In this document: positions 1 to 6,589 of the stretch, in pieces
How the letters are laid out: the number at the start of each line of letters is the position of its first letter
Position numbering within the stretch: position 1 is the first letter of the stretch
NCBI GenBank assembly: GCA_964478415.1
Contig: CAYZII010000059.1
Coordinates: 1 to 12,669 of the forward strand
Direction: 5' to 3'
Length of the DNA stretch: 12,669 bases
DNA from: Sulfuricystis sp964478415
GTDB lineage: Bacteria > Pseudomonadota > Gammaproteobacteria > Burkholderiales > Rhodocyclaceae
Made by a program: the position numbers and the translations under genes
Notes under the pieces: generated by a model
Told to the model about the DNA's origin: nothing
Seen by the model: the letters and a program-made list of their open reading frames with translations, nothing else
The model's database searches: none

Positions 1-81
1 CATGTTCATCCCGTTGGTGGCGAATGCCGGTGTGGAGATGCCGGCGATGGCGAGAAGCGCCGCGATTTTCTTCAGTTTCAT
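1..81 (-). CDS. 5' end of exported protein, probably FadL/OmpP1-type outer-membrane transporter (partial)
   Basis: Only the first 27 codons are present and the gene runs off the left edge. The translation starts M-K-L-K-K, followed by a hydrophobic stretch and an Ala-Phe-Ala cleavage site near residue 21, which is a classic Sec signal peptide. The predicted mature start, TNGMNM, is typical of the FadL/TodX/OmpP1 family of outer-membrane beta-barrels that take up hydrophobic compounds. That assignment rests on six residues and is tentative. A GGGGGAC ribosome-binding site precedes the ATG at 81. Secretion is well supported; the family is not certain. Confidence 0.55.
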   Translation of the reverse strand, partial: MKLKKIAALLAIAGISTPAFATNGMNM

Positions 82-154
82 TGAGTCCCCCGTAGTTGCG
101 TGTGTTGTTGGATAAAAATATTGTCGGGTCGGTTTCTTCGGGCAATTTATGACC

Positions 155-167
155 GTCTCGACGAGAC
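155..167. promoter_or_regulatory. 13-nt palindrome upstream of the FadL-like gene
   Basis: GTCTCG and CGAGAC flank a single central base, giving a perfect 6+6 inverted repeat. It sits in the 188-bp gap between the dsrE2 stop and the exported-protein start, about 75 bp upstream of that start. It could be a regulator site or a small hairpin. It lacks a T-tract, so a terminator is unlikely. Confidence 0.25.
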
Positions 168-215
168 TGGCAAGCCCGCCTGCTCCTTACCGATCTACAC
201 TTTTGTTATGTCGTT

Positions 216-242
216 GCATCGATACTACAAATAAGTAGATGC
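216..242. repeat. Imperfect inverted repeat just downstream of dsrE2
   Basis: Outer arms GCATC/GATGC enclose inner arms CTAC/GTAG around an AT-rich loop. The structure lies about 30 bp beyond the dsrE2 stop codon on the dsrE2 transcript. It may end or stabilise the dsrE2 mRNA, but it is short, has an asymmetric bulge and no uridine tail. It is at best a weak terminator. Confidence 0.25.
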
Positions 243-269
243 TAATTTGCTTAAACTCGCTCTGGCCAC

Positions 270-869
270 TCAGATGAACAGCGTCACATCCGCCTTTTGC
301 GCGACCGGCAGGAAGGAAGCGGCGCCGACGTATTCCATGCCCTCGATGAAGTCGTCATGACTGTAACCGAACAGCTCGACGGTCATCTGGCAGACGACGA
401 ACTTGACGCCGGCCTCCTGGGACAGCGCGCGCAGCTCTTCGATGCTCGCCACGCCATTGTTCTTGATGGTCTGCTTCATCAGCGAGGTGGCGAGCGCCTC
501 GAAGCCGGGAATATTGGTCTGAATGAGGTTCGGGATGTTCCAGTTGATGCTCTTGAACCAGTCGGGGCCGAAGGGCATCTTCATCGGCATGCCGGGATTG
601 CCGATCGGACTGACCTGCAGGTCGGAGACGTCTTTCTTGACGAGGTTCAAACCATAGAAGGTGAAAAACAGGCTGACCTCCCAGCCCAGCGCCGCGGCGG
701 TGGAAGCGAGGATGAAGGGCGGATAGGCCCAGTCCAGCGTGCCCTTCGTCGCGATGATCGCCATCGACGGGGTCTTCGTCTCTTCGCGTTCCTGCAGCAG
801 CGCTTCCAGTTTCTGCGGCAGCAGCTCGTCGAGTTTCTTGTTGATCAGTTCTTCGATTTCAGTGCTCAT
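270..869 (-). CDS. dsrE2: DsrE2-type sulfur-transfer protein (DsrE/DsrF/peroxiredoxin-like family)
   Basis: This protein belongs to the cytoplasmic sulfur-trafficking DsrE2 group, which in sulfur oxidizers is encoded beside TusA and rhodanese. The 199-residue product begins with a charged, helical, coiled-coil-like extension (residues 1-34). The DsrE fold follows from about residue 36, with a hydrophobic patch at 48-78. It has one cysteine, Cys160, in VVCQMT; the equivalent Cys-Gln-Met motif is the conserved persulfide site of the family. The start at 869 is preferred because GGAGGAAGG lies just upstream. A further in-frame ATG at 881 would add four residues but would place this ribosome-binding site inside the gene. 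tusA lies upstream in the same direction but is separated by a terminator hairpin. No rhodanese gene is adjacent, unlike the common rhd-tusA-dsrE2 arrangement. Confidence 0.9.
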   Translation of the reverse strand: MSTEIEELINKKLDELLPQKLEALLQEREETKTPSMAIIATKGTLDWAYPPFILASTAAALGWEVSLFFTFYGLNLVKKDVSDLQVSPIGNPGMPMKMPFGPDWFKSINWNIPNLIQTNIPGFEALATSLMKQTIKNNGVASIEELRALSQEAGVKFVVCQMTVELFGYSHDDFIEGMEYVGAASFLPVAQKADVTLFI

Positions 870-950
870 GCCTTCCTCCATGTGCTTGCGAACCGTGCAT
901 GTTGAAGCAGATCGCGGTGCAACATCTAAACAGTATTATTTATGTGCCCA

Positions 951-990
951 TAGAAAAGGGCAGGGCTTTTTTTGAGAAAGCCCTGCCCTT
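951..990 (-). terminator. Rho-independent terminator behind tusA
   Basis: A perfect 14-bp inverted repeat (956-969 and 977-990) encloses a 7-nt loop. Read leftward, in the tusA direction, the stem is followed by TTTTCTA. It lies 40 bp beyond the tusA stop codon and 87 bp upstream of the dsrE2 start. Most tusA transcripts should end here, so dsrE2 probably has its own promoter between 870 and 955. No clear promoter was found in that stretch. Confidence 0.8.
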
Positions 991-1029
991 GCTCGATGAG
1001 GCCCTCAAGGGGCTGGCCGTCGCGCAGTG

Positions 1030-1257
1030 TTACTTGCGCTTGATGTAGAACTCGAATTCTTTGTTGTTCTCGGCGCTGGAAAGCAGCTCATTGCCGGTTT
1101 GCTTGGCAAACGCGGCGAAATCCTTCACGGAGCCTGGGTCGGTGGCGATGATGCGCAACACTTGGCCGCTTTGCATTTCGCCCAGGGCTTTCTTGGCACG
1201 CAGGATCGGCAGCGGGCAGTTGAGGCCGCGGGCGTCAAGTTCGCGATCGAAATTCAT
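1030..1257 (-). CDS. tusA: TusA sulfur-carrier protein
   Basis: TusA carries sulfane sulfur as a cysteine persulfide and hands it to DsrE-type proteins or to the oxidation machinery in the cytoplasm. The 75-residue product has the usual family length. It carries the hallmark LNCPLP motif, with the sulfur-binding cysteine at residue 14 and the Cys-Pro-x-Pro context intact. The remaining sequence, including the VLRIIATDPGS segment, fits the SirA/TusA fold. The ATG at 1257 is preceded by CCGGAGGAC at good spacing. It sits between soeC and dsrE2, which supports a role in oxidative sulfur metabolism rather than only tRNA thiolation. A 122-bp gap separates it from soeC, and it seems to have its own promoter with an FNR-like site. 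Confidence 0.95.
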   Translation of the reverse strand: MNFDRELDARGLNCPLPILRAKKALGEMQSGQVLRIIATDPGSVKDFAAFAKQTGNELLSSAENNKEFEFYIKRK

Positions 1258-1335
1258 GGATGTCCTCCGGTGAGTTGTGGGTGGTTGGAATTACAGCGGC
1301 TAATGATATATCCCATTCGTCGCTGCGGCAATTTG

Positions 1336-1383
1336 AATGAACTTTATCGCTCGATAACATCTTCAGGGCTTGACTTGAATCAA
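1336..1383 (-). promoter_or_regulatory. Putative FNR/ANR-dependent tusA promoter
   Basis: On the minus strand, TTGATTCAAGTCAA (1383-1370) matches the FNR/ANR consensus TTGAT-N4-ATCAA at nine of ten specified bases. A -10-like GATAAA (1348-1343) predicts transcription from about 1336. That places the box centre near -40 to -41, close to the -41.5 position of classical class II FNR promoters. The box overlaps the soeC stop codon. This is motif matching by eye and has not been scored against a matrix. Confidence 0.5.
1344..1357. promoter_or_regulatory. 14-nt palindrome in the tusA promoter
   Basis: TTATCG and CGATAA flank a 2-nt centre, giving a perfect 6+6 inverted repeat that covers the proposed -10 element of tusA. 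A near copy (12 of 14 identical bases) occurs at 6132-6145, in the divergent soeA promoter region. It may be a shared operator, or simply two similar -10 regions. Confidence 0.3.
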
Positions 1384-2357
1384 GCTACCGACTGGTAATA
1401 AAGATTCTGCGGGTGATTGGCCTGCGCGAAGAAGAACCAGCGTTCGGCGAGCAGGCCGAGATACTGGACCGCGCATGCGAGTACCAGCCATTCGCCCGCG
1501 GCCTGCACCAGCCCTGCGGCCAGCAGGCCGGACGGGACAACGAAGGCTGCCATCAGGAAAAACCACTTCACGGCACGCAGCACGCTGCGGGGCTGGCCAT
1601 GAAAGAATTCCCGTGTGTTGAAGCTGCCGCCCATCAGCCCCATGCTTTTTTGCACGATCTTCGGGTGCTTGATGCCGATCGCGCTCTGCAAAGTGGATTT
1701 CGGTTTCAGCCGCGCGTTGCGCAGCAGCGTCGCACCGCGGCCGACGAAGCCGAGCACGGTGAGGATCAGTGCCCAGCCGGCGAGCAACGGCAGCGCCGCC
1801 GGCGCCTGGAAGGCAGCCAGCGCCGCGCCGAGGCTGAAGCCGGAAGCGCCGCCGAGCAGGATGTAGTTGATCACGGTCAGCGGCGTATGCCATTCGCGCA
1901 GGAAACGCAGGCATGCGTAGATCATGCCGGTGCACAGGTAAAGCGCGAAGGCGAGCACGGTTCCGATCGCGCCGAGCACCGCGGTGGCATTCACCGGCGC
2001 ACCGCTGGGCAATTGCGCAAAAGCTGGATTGAAGCCAAGCCAGTGGGCCGCGCCATAGAGAAACACGCTCGCGATGAAAACCGGTAACACGATCACTTCG
2101 CGCGACAGCCAGGAGGTGCGCCATTGGCTTGCTGCGCGCCAGGCGCGCTCGGGGTGGCCGAGGTGGAAAAACGACGCGATCAGGCCAAGCACCAGCAGCA
2201 CGAGGGACAGCACGCTGCCCGTCGCGTAGAACGTGCCCGCCTGCAGCGGCAGCAGACCGAACGCGGCATAGGATTCGACAGTGAACAGCGCAAGAAAGAG
2301 GCCCTGGCCGGCGCCAATCAGCGTAGTCAGGAAAATCACGGAAAAAGCAGGATGCAT
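1380..2357 (-). CDS. soeC: Sulfite dehydrogenase membrane anchor subunit SoeC (DmsC/NrfD-like)
   Basis: SoeC anchors the cytoplasmic SoeAB sulfite dehydrogenase to the inner membrane and passes its electrons to quinone. The 325-residue product has about eight hydrophobic helices, for example near residues 5-30, 45-65, 88-107, 124-150, 163-182, 188-206, 265-285 and 289-310. It contains the FHLGHP motif (64-69) typical of the DmsC family. The ATG at 2357 is chosen because the family-like membrane sequence starts there and AAGGAG lies about 10 nt upstream. The open frame extends further upstream, but that part lies inside soeB and looks like non-native, arginine-rich sequence. It starts 14 bp after soeB and is the last gene of the soe operon. 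Confidence 0.92.
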   Translation of the reverse strand: MHPAFSVIFLTTLIGAGQGLFLALFTVESYAAFGLLPLQAGTFYATGSVLSLVLLVLGLIASFFHLGHPERAWRAASQWRTSWLSREVIVLPVFIASVFLYGAAHWLGFNPAFAQLPSGAPVNATAVLGAIGTVLAFALYLCTGMIYACLRFLREWHTPLTVINYILLGGASGFSLGAALAAFQAPAALPLLAGWALILTVLGFVGRGATLLRNARLKPKSTLQSAIGIKHPKIVQKSMGLMGGSFNTREFFHGQPRSVLRAVKWFFLMAAFVVPSGLLAAGLVQAAGEWLVLACAVQYLGLLAERWFFFAQANHPQNLYYQSVA

Positions 2358-2371
2358 GGATGGTGTTCTCC

Positions 2372-3103
2372 TTACCAGCTGGTGACGTCGTCGAGCGCCG
2401 GCTCGGCCTTGGCCGGACGCGGCAGCTGACGGTCGATCTTGAGCGGATTGTCGGCGCGTTCCAGCTCGTCCTCGCGGATGCGCAATTGCGTCCTGCGCCG
2501 CGGCAGATAGTGGTTGGCCGGCTGCGTGCCCCATTCGGGCATCAGTTGATAGCCACCATTTTCGCGGATCGCGCGCGAAACTTCGGATTCCGGGTCATGG
2601 ATGTCGCCAAACAGCCGTGCACCGGTCGGGCAGGCACGCACGCAGGCGGGGCGTCGCTCCTCGGCGGTGAGGGAGGCATCGTAGATACGGTCGACGCACA
2701 AGGTGCATTTCTTCATCACCCGCTGGTGCTCGTCGAGCTCGCGCGCGCCGTACGGGCAGGCCCACGAGCAATACTTGCAGCCGATGCACTTGTCGTAGTC
2801 GACGAGGACGATGCCATCTTCCTTGCGCTTGTAGGAGGCGCCGGTCGGACAGACCGGGACACAGGGTGGTTCCTCGCAGTGCAGGCAGGATTTCGGGAAA
2901 TGCACGGTCTGGGTGTGCGGGAACTCGCCCACCTCGAAGGTCTGCACACGGTTGAAGAAGGTGCCGGTCGGATCCTTGCCATACGGGTTCAGATCGACCA
3001 GCGGGCCGGCGGCGCCCGAGGTGTTCCATTCCTTGCAGTTGGTCACGCAGGCATGACAGCCGACACAGACGTTCAGATCAATGACCAGTGCGAGCTGGGT
3101 CAT
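2372..3103 (-). CDS. soeB: Sulfite dehydrogenase iron-sulfur subunit SoeB
   Basis: SoeB relays electrons from the molybdenum subunit SoeA to the membrane anchor SoeC. The 243-residue product has all sixteen cysteines for four [4Fe-4S] clusters: 13/16/19/23, 73/76/81/85, 106/109/112/116 and 133/136/154/158. This is the DmsB/PsrB/NrfC-type pattern. There is no signal peptide, which agrees with cytoplasmic sulfite oxidation. The ATG at 3103 has GGAG 8 nt upstream and gives the expected N-terminus MTQLALVIDLNVCVGC. A 28-bp gap separates it from soeA and is spanned by a tiny reading frame (3135-3100). The C-terminal tail after about residue 200 is charged and proline-rich, as is common in this subunit. 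Confidence 0.95.
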   Translation of the reverse strand: MTQLALVIDLNVCVGCHACVTNCKEWNTSGAAGPLVDLNPYGKDPTGTFFNRVQTFEVGEFPHTQTVHFPKSCLHCEEPPCVPVCPTGASYKRKEDGIVLVDYDKCIGCKYCSWACPYGARELDEHQRVMKKCTLCVDRIYDASLTAEERRPACVRACPTGARLFGDIHDPESEVSRAIRENGGYQLMPEWGTQPANHYLPRRRTQLRIREDELERADNPLKIDRQLPRPAKAEPALDDVTSW

Positions 3104-3135
3104 GGCGAGCACTCCAACCATTCGAGTTGCGTCAT
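3100..3135 (-). CDS. Possible 11-residue leader reading frame between soeA and soeB
   Basis: The ATG at 3135 overlaps the soeA stop codon as ATGA, and the frame's own TGA stop overlaps the soeB start as ATGA. A strong AGGGAGGTG ribosome-binding site inside the end of soeA lies 5 nt from this ATG. The peptide is MTQLEWLECSP, and its first codons are 12 of 15 bases identical to those of soeB (MTQLA). It could couple soeA to soeB translation, or be a remnant of an older or duplicated soeB start. Nothing shows that the peptide itself has a function. Confidence 0.35.
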   Translation of the reverse strand: MTQLEWLECSP

Positions 3136-6005
3136 TTCGCACCTCCCTTGCCCGCGAAGTAGTTCCAGATCGAGCGGCGTTCGGGCTGGCCCGGATAGGG
3201 CGCAAGCGGCGCGAACTGCGGTTCCGTGCGTGCCGTCTCGCCAGCGCCGACTTTGTAGATGCGCACGCGCACGTCGTACCACGCGGCCTGACCAGTGATC
3301 GGATCGGAATTGGAAACGCGCCGCTCGGCTCCGCGCTCGCAGGCCGGCAACTCCTCGGTGATCAGGTGGTTGAGCAGAAAACCCTTTTGCGATTCGTTCG
3401 CATCTGGCGCAAGATTCCAGGCACCGGCGGCCTTGCCGATCGCGTTCCAGGTCCACACCGTGCCGGGTTCGACCGCCTCGGAATGCTTGGCGATGCATTT
3501 CACTTTGCCCCACTGCGATTCGACCCAGATCCAGTCGCCGTCCTCGATGCCGGCCACCCGCGCGGTGTGCGTATTCACATAGAGCACGTTATGGGCATGG
3601 ATCTGCCTGAGCCAGGCGTTCTGCGAATCCCAGGAGTGGTACATCGCCATCGGCCGTTGGGTGATCGCGATCAGCGGATATTTCTGCTTGTCGGTCACCT
3701 GGGCTTCGAGCGTGTCATAGTAGAACGGCAGGGGGTCGAAGAAGGTTTCGACGCGCTTGGCCAGATGCGCCGGGGGCTTCCTCGAAAAACCCTTGCCGCG
3801 CGCCGCCTGACGGAAACGCATCAGCACTTCTGAGTAGATGTTGATCAGGATCGGCTCGGCATAGCGTGTGATGCGGTTCCTCTGGCTCCATTCCAGATAG
3901 CCCTGGTTCCAGTTGCGCATGTACTGGTAACTCTTCGGCAATTCGTAATGGAAGAAGCAGCCGTTCTGCGCATACATCTGCCACTGGTTCGGGTTTGGCT
4001 CGCCGCGCAGATGCTTTTCGCCGCCCTTGCCGCGCCAGCCGGCCAGAAAGCCGATGCCGGAGCCGGGCTCGGTCTCGTAATTGACGATGAAATCGGGATA
4101 ATCGCGGTATTTGCGCTGACCGTCCTTGGTGACAAAGGCTGGCAATTTCAGGCGCGTGCCGAGTTCGATCAAGACTTCCTGGAAAGGCTTGCATTCGCCT
4201 GTGGGCGGCACGACCGGAATGCGCACCGCATCGACCGGGCCATCGAATTCCGAGATCGGCCTATCGAGCAGCGACATCACGTCGTGGCGCTCGAGATAGG
4301 TCGTATCCGGCAGGATCAGGTCGGCGAAGGCCGTCATCTCGGACTGGAAGGCGTCGGCGACGACGATGAACGGGATCTTGTATTCGCCGTGCTCGTCCTT
4401 GTCGGTGAGCATCTTGCGCACCTCAAGGGCATTCATCGTCGAGTTCCAGGCCATGTTGGCCATGAAGATCAGCAGCGTATCGATCTTGTAGGGGTCGCCA
4501 CGCCAGGCGTTGGTGATCACGTTGTGCATCAGCCCATGCACCGAAAGCGGGTACTCCCAGGAGAAGCCCTTGTCGATGCGCACCGGGTTGCCATCGTCAT
4601 CGACGAAGAGATCGTCCGGGTCGGCAGGCCAGCCCAGCACCATGCCGTCGAGCGGCCGATTCGGGCGCACCGCGTTCGGATGGTTCGGCGTACGCGCGCA
4701 GGGCGGGATCGGCCGCGGGAAGGGCACCTTGTGACGGAAGCCGCCGGGACGGTCGATGGTGCCGAGGATCGACATCAGGATGCCCAGTGCGCGGATGGTC
4801 TGAAAGCCGTTCGAATGCGCGGCGAGTCCCCGCATCGCATGAAAGGCCACCGGATTGCCGGTGACGGTGTCATGCTCCCTGCCCCAGGCGTCGGTCCAGG
4901 CAATCGGCAACTCGATCTTCTGGTCGCGCGCGGTGACACCCATCTCGTATGCCAGGCGCCGGATCGTCTCGGCGGGGATGCCGGTCACCCCTTCGGCCCA
5001 CTCGGGCGTGTAATCTTTGACGCGATCGACGAGCAGCTGGAAGGCGGGCTTCACCTTCGTGCCATTGATCACGAATTCGCCGAGCAGATAAGGATCGGCG
5101 CCCAGCGCATGCGTGACCACCGGCCGGTTGCTGATGCGATCCCACCACAGCTTGTCCTGCGGGTCGTAACAGGCTTCCTCCTCGGGAACCTCGGTACGCA
5201 GGAACATGCCGAACTCGTCGGAATCCTCGTCACAATTGACGAGTTCCCCGGCGTTCGAATACTGGACGAGGAAGTCGCGGTCGTAGAGGCCCTTCTCGAT
5301 GATCTCGCGAATCACCGCGAGCAGGAAGGCACCATCGGTGCCCGGCCGGATCGGCACCCATTCGTCGGCGATCGCCGAGTAGCCGGTGCGCACCGGATTG
5401 ATCGAGATGAAGCGGCCGCCATCGCGCTTGAACTTGGCGATCGCGATCTTCAGCGGATTCGAATGATGATCCTCGGCGGTGCCGATCATCACGAAGAGCT
5501 TCGCCCGCTCGAGGTCGGGACCGCCGAACTCCCAGAACGAGCCGCCGATCGTGTAGATCAACCCGGCGGCCATATTCACCGAACAGAAGCCGCCGTGCGC
5601 CGCGTAGTTCGGCGTGCCGAACTGGCGTGCGAACAGGCCGGTCAAGGCCTGCATCTGGTCGCGGCCGGTAAACAGCGCGAATTTCTTCGGATCGGTGGCG
5701 CGGATTCTGCCAAGCCGCTCTTCGAGGGTCGCGAAGGCCTCATCCCACGAAATCGGCTCGAACGCGCCAGCGCCGCGCTCGGCACCCGCCTTGCGCTTGA
5801 GCGGACGGGTAAGTCGGGCCGGCGAATATTGCTTCATGATGCCGGAAGACCCCTTGGCGCAGATCACGCCGCGGTTCAACGGATGATCCGGGTTGCCGTC
5901 GATGTAGCGCACCTGGCCATCGACGAGATGGACGCGGATGCCGCAGCGGCAGGCGCACATGTAGCAGGTCGTCTTCTTGACTTCCTGCACGGAAGTTTCA
6001 GTCAC
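3132..6005 (-). CDS. soeA: Sulfite dehydrogenase molybdopterin subunit SoeA
   Basis: SoeA oxidizes sulfite to sulfate at a bis-MGD molybdenum centre in the cytoplasm. The 957-residue product belongs to the DMSO-reductase superfamily, PsrA/PhsA/SoeA branch. An N-terminal [4Fe-4S] site is formed by Cys14, Cys17, Cys21 and Cys49. The catalytic domain follows, with the likely molybdenum-ligand Cys141 in GGFCSVNMA. A C-terminal dinucleotide-binding domain runs from about 770 to 910. There is no twin-arginine signal, so the enzyme stays in the cytoplasm, as known for SoeA and unlike periplasmic SorAB. I choose the GTG at 6005 because AAGGAG lies 9 nt upstream and TETSVQEVKKTTCYMC is the usual family start. 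The ATG at 6101 lies inside the promoter region and lacks a ribosome-binding site. It is the first gene of soeABC. Confidence 0.95.
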   Translation of the reverse strand: MTETSVQEVKKTTCYMCACRCGIRVHLVDGQVRYIDGNPDHPLNRGVICAKGSSGIMKQYSPARLTRPLKRKAGAERGAGAFEPISWDEAFATLEERLGRIRATDPKKFALFTGRDQMQALTGLFARQFGTPNYAAHGGFCSVNMAAGLIYTIGGSFWEFGGPDLERAKLFVMIGTAEDHHSNPLKIAIAKFKRDGGRFISINPVRTGYSAIADEWVPIRPGTDGAFLLAVIREIIEKGLYDRDFLVQYSNAGELVNCDEDSDEFGMFLRTEVPEEEACYDPQDKLWWDRISNRPVVTHALGADPYLLGEFVINGTKVKPAFQLLVDRVKDYTPEWAEGVTGIPAETIRRLAYEMGVTARDQKIELPIAWTDAWGREHDTVTGNPVAFHAMRGLAAHSNGFQTIRALGILMSILGTIDRPGGFRHKVPFPRPIPPCARTPNHPNAVRPNRPLDGMVLGWPADPDDLFVDDDGNPVRIDKGFSWEYPLSVHGLMHNVITNAWRGDPYKIDTLLIFMANMAWNSTMNALEVRKMLTDKDEHGEYKIPFIVVADAFQSEMTAFADLILPDTTYLERHDVMSLLDRPISEFDGPVDAVRIPVVPPTGECKPFQEVLIELGTRLKLPAFVTKDGQRKYRDYPDFIVNYETEPGSGIGFLAGWRGKGGEKHLRGEPNPNQWQMYAQNGCFFHYELPKSYQYMRNWNQGYLEWSQRNRITRYAEPILINIYSEVLMRFRQAARGKGFSRKPPAHLAKRVETFFDPLPFYYDTLEAQVTDKQKYPLIAITQRPMAMYHSWDSQNAWLRQIHAHNVLYVNTHTARVAGIEDGDWIWVESQWGKVKCIAKHSEAVEPGTVWTWNAIGKAAGAWNLAPDANESQKGFLLNHLITEELPACERGAERRVSNSDPITGQAAWYDVRVRIYKVGAGETARTEPQFAPLAPYPGQPERRSIWNYFAGKGGAK

Positions 6006-6066
6006 TCTGTCGGGCTCCTTGGTTGCTGGCAGCCTCTGCCGTGTTGCGGTAAGCGGATCGGCAGGG

Positions 6067-6101
6067 GTTACGCTTATTAGAATTTGACGATATTCTCGCA
6101 A
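6067..6101 (-). promoter_or_regulatory. Putative sigma70 promoter of soeABC
   Basis: On the minus strand, TTGCGA (6101-6096) and TAATAA (6079-6074) are separated by 16 bp, each matching the -35 and -10 consensus at four of six bases. Transcription would begin near 6067, leaving a leader of about 60 nt before the GTG start. It lies in the 167-bp region between soeA and the divergent 138-residue gene, the only obvious place for a soe promoter. Confidence 0.4.
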
Positions 6102-6131
6102 CCGAATGCGCCGACGACAAGGTGGTAAATT

Positions 6132-6145
6132 TTATTTCTCGATAA
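6132..6145. promoter_or_regulatory. AT-rich motif resembling the tusA-promoter palindrome
   Basis: TTATTTCTCGATAA is identical at 12 of 14 positions to the palindrome at 1344-1357. It forms a TTTAT-N6-ATAAA inverted repeat when extended by one base on each side. It sits between the divergent soeA and 6173 genes, about 28 bp upstream of the rightward start. It may be an operator, or a -10-like element (GATAAA) of the rightward gene. Confidence 0.25.
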
Positions 6146-6172
6146 ACGTAGCCAACATTCCGGGAGACTTGC

Positions 6173-6589
6173 ATGCCCCGCCCCATCAAACCCTTCAGTG
6201 CCCGCGAGCGGCACCTGATCAGTCAGACCCTGCTCGAACGTTTCGGCCATCCCGTGCCGCTGGAACCCGTCGATGCGGAGCTCCAGCTCAACCTGCTGAA
6301 AGAGGAATTCGCTTTTTGCCCGTCGATCATGTGGCGGGAGAACGGCGCCAACTTCATCGTCTTCAAGACCGGCGACGAGCGCTACCGCTGTCTGTTCTAC
6401 TACAACGAGGCGACGCTGTTCGGCACCGGCAAGGACGAATTCGACAATCTCGGCGATTGCGTCGTCACGTTGCTGCAAGTGCATAGCGAACAGGAAGAAC
6501 AAAGCCGCAAGATCCGCAATGCGCTCAACTCGATCGACTTCTCGAAGGCCAACGACGGCGAAGAATATTTCGGGCCGTTGATCGTATGA
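6173..6589 (+). CDS. Conserved-looking protein of unknown function (138 residues)
   Basis: I do not recognise this family. The product is soluble, without signal peptide or membrane helix, and has three scattered cysteines (49, 73, 96) that form no cluster motif. The middle part (residues 48-85) reads like alternating beta strands rich in aromatic residues (IMWRENGANFIVFKT, YRCLFYYNEATLF). A charged helical tail follows at 103-120. The ATG at 6173 has GGGAG about 6 nt upstream. Its stop overlaps the phosphodiesterase start as ATGA, so the two are surely co-translated. It is transcribed divergently from soeABC. Codon use matches its neighbours, supporting a real gene, but the sequence gives no direct functional clue. 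Confidence 0.8.
   Translation: MPRPIKPFSARERHLISQTLLERFGHPVPLEPVDAELQLNLLKEEFAFCPSIMWRENGANFIVFKTGDERYRCLFYYNEATLFGTGKDEFDNLGDCVVTLLQVHSEQEEQSRKIRNALNSIDFSKANDGEEYFGPLIV

Noticed and set aside
297..905. 202-residue plus-strand frame opposite dsrE2
   Set aside because: It is antisense to a clear DsrE2 protein, and its composition is that of a shadow frame.
2358..2534. Longer N-terminus for SoeC (start at 2534)
   Set aside because: The extra 59 residues lie inside soeB, are Arg/Ala/Gln-rich, and precede a normal DmsC-family start with its own ribosome-binding site.
3948..6080. 710-residue open frame on the plus strand opposite soeA
   Set aside because: It is an antisense shadow of soeA with low-complexity charged composition and no recognisable domain.
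6006..6101. ATG start for SoeA at 6101
   Set aside because: It lies at the -35 element of the proposed promoter, has no ribosome-binding site, and adds 32 residues with no family resemblance. The GTG at 6005 is better supported.
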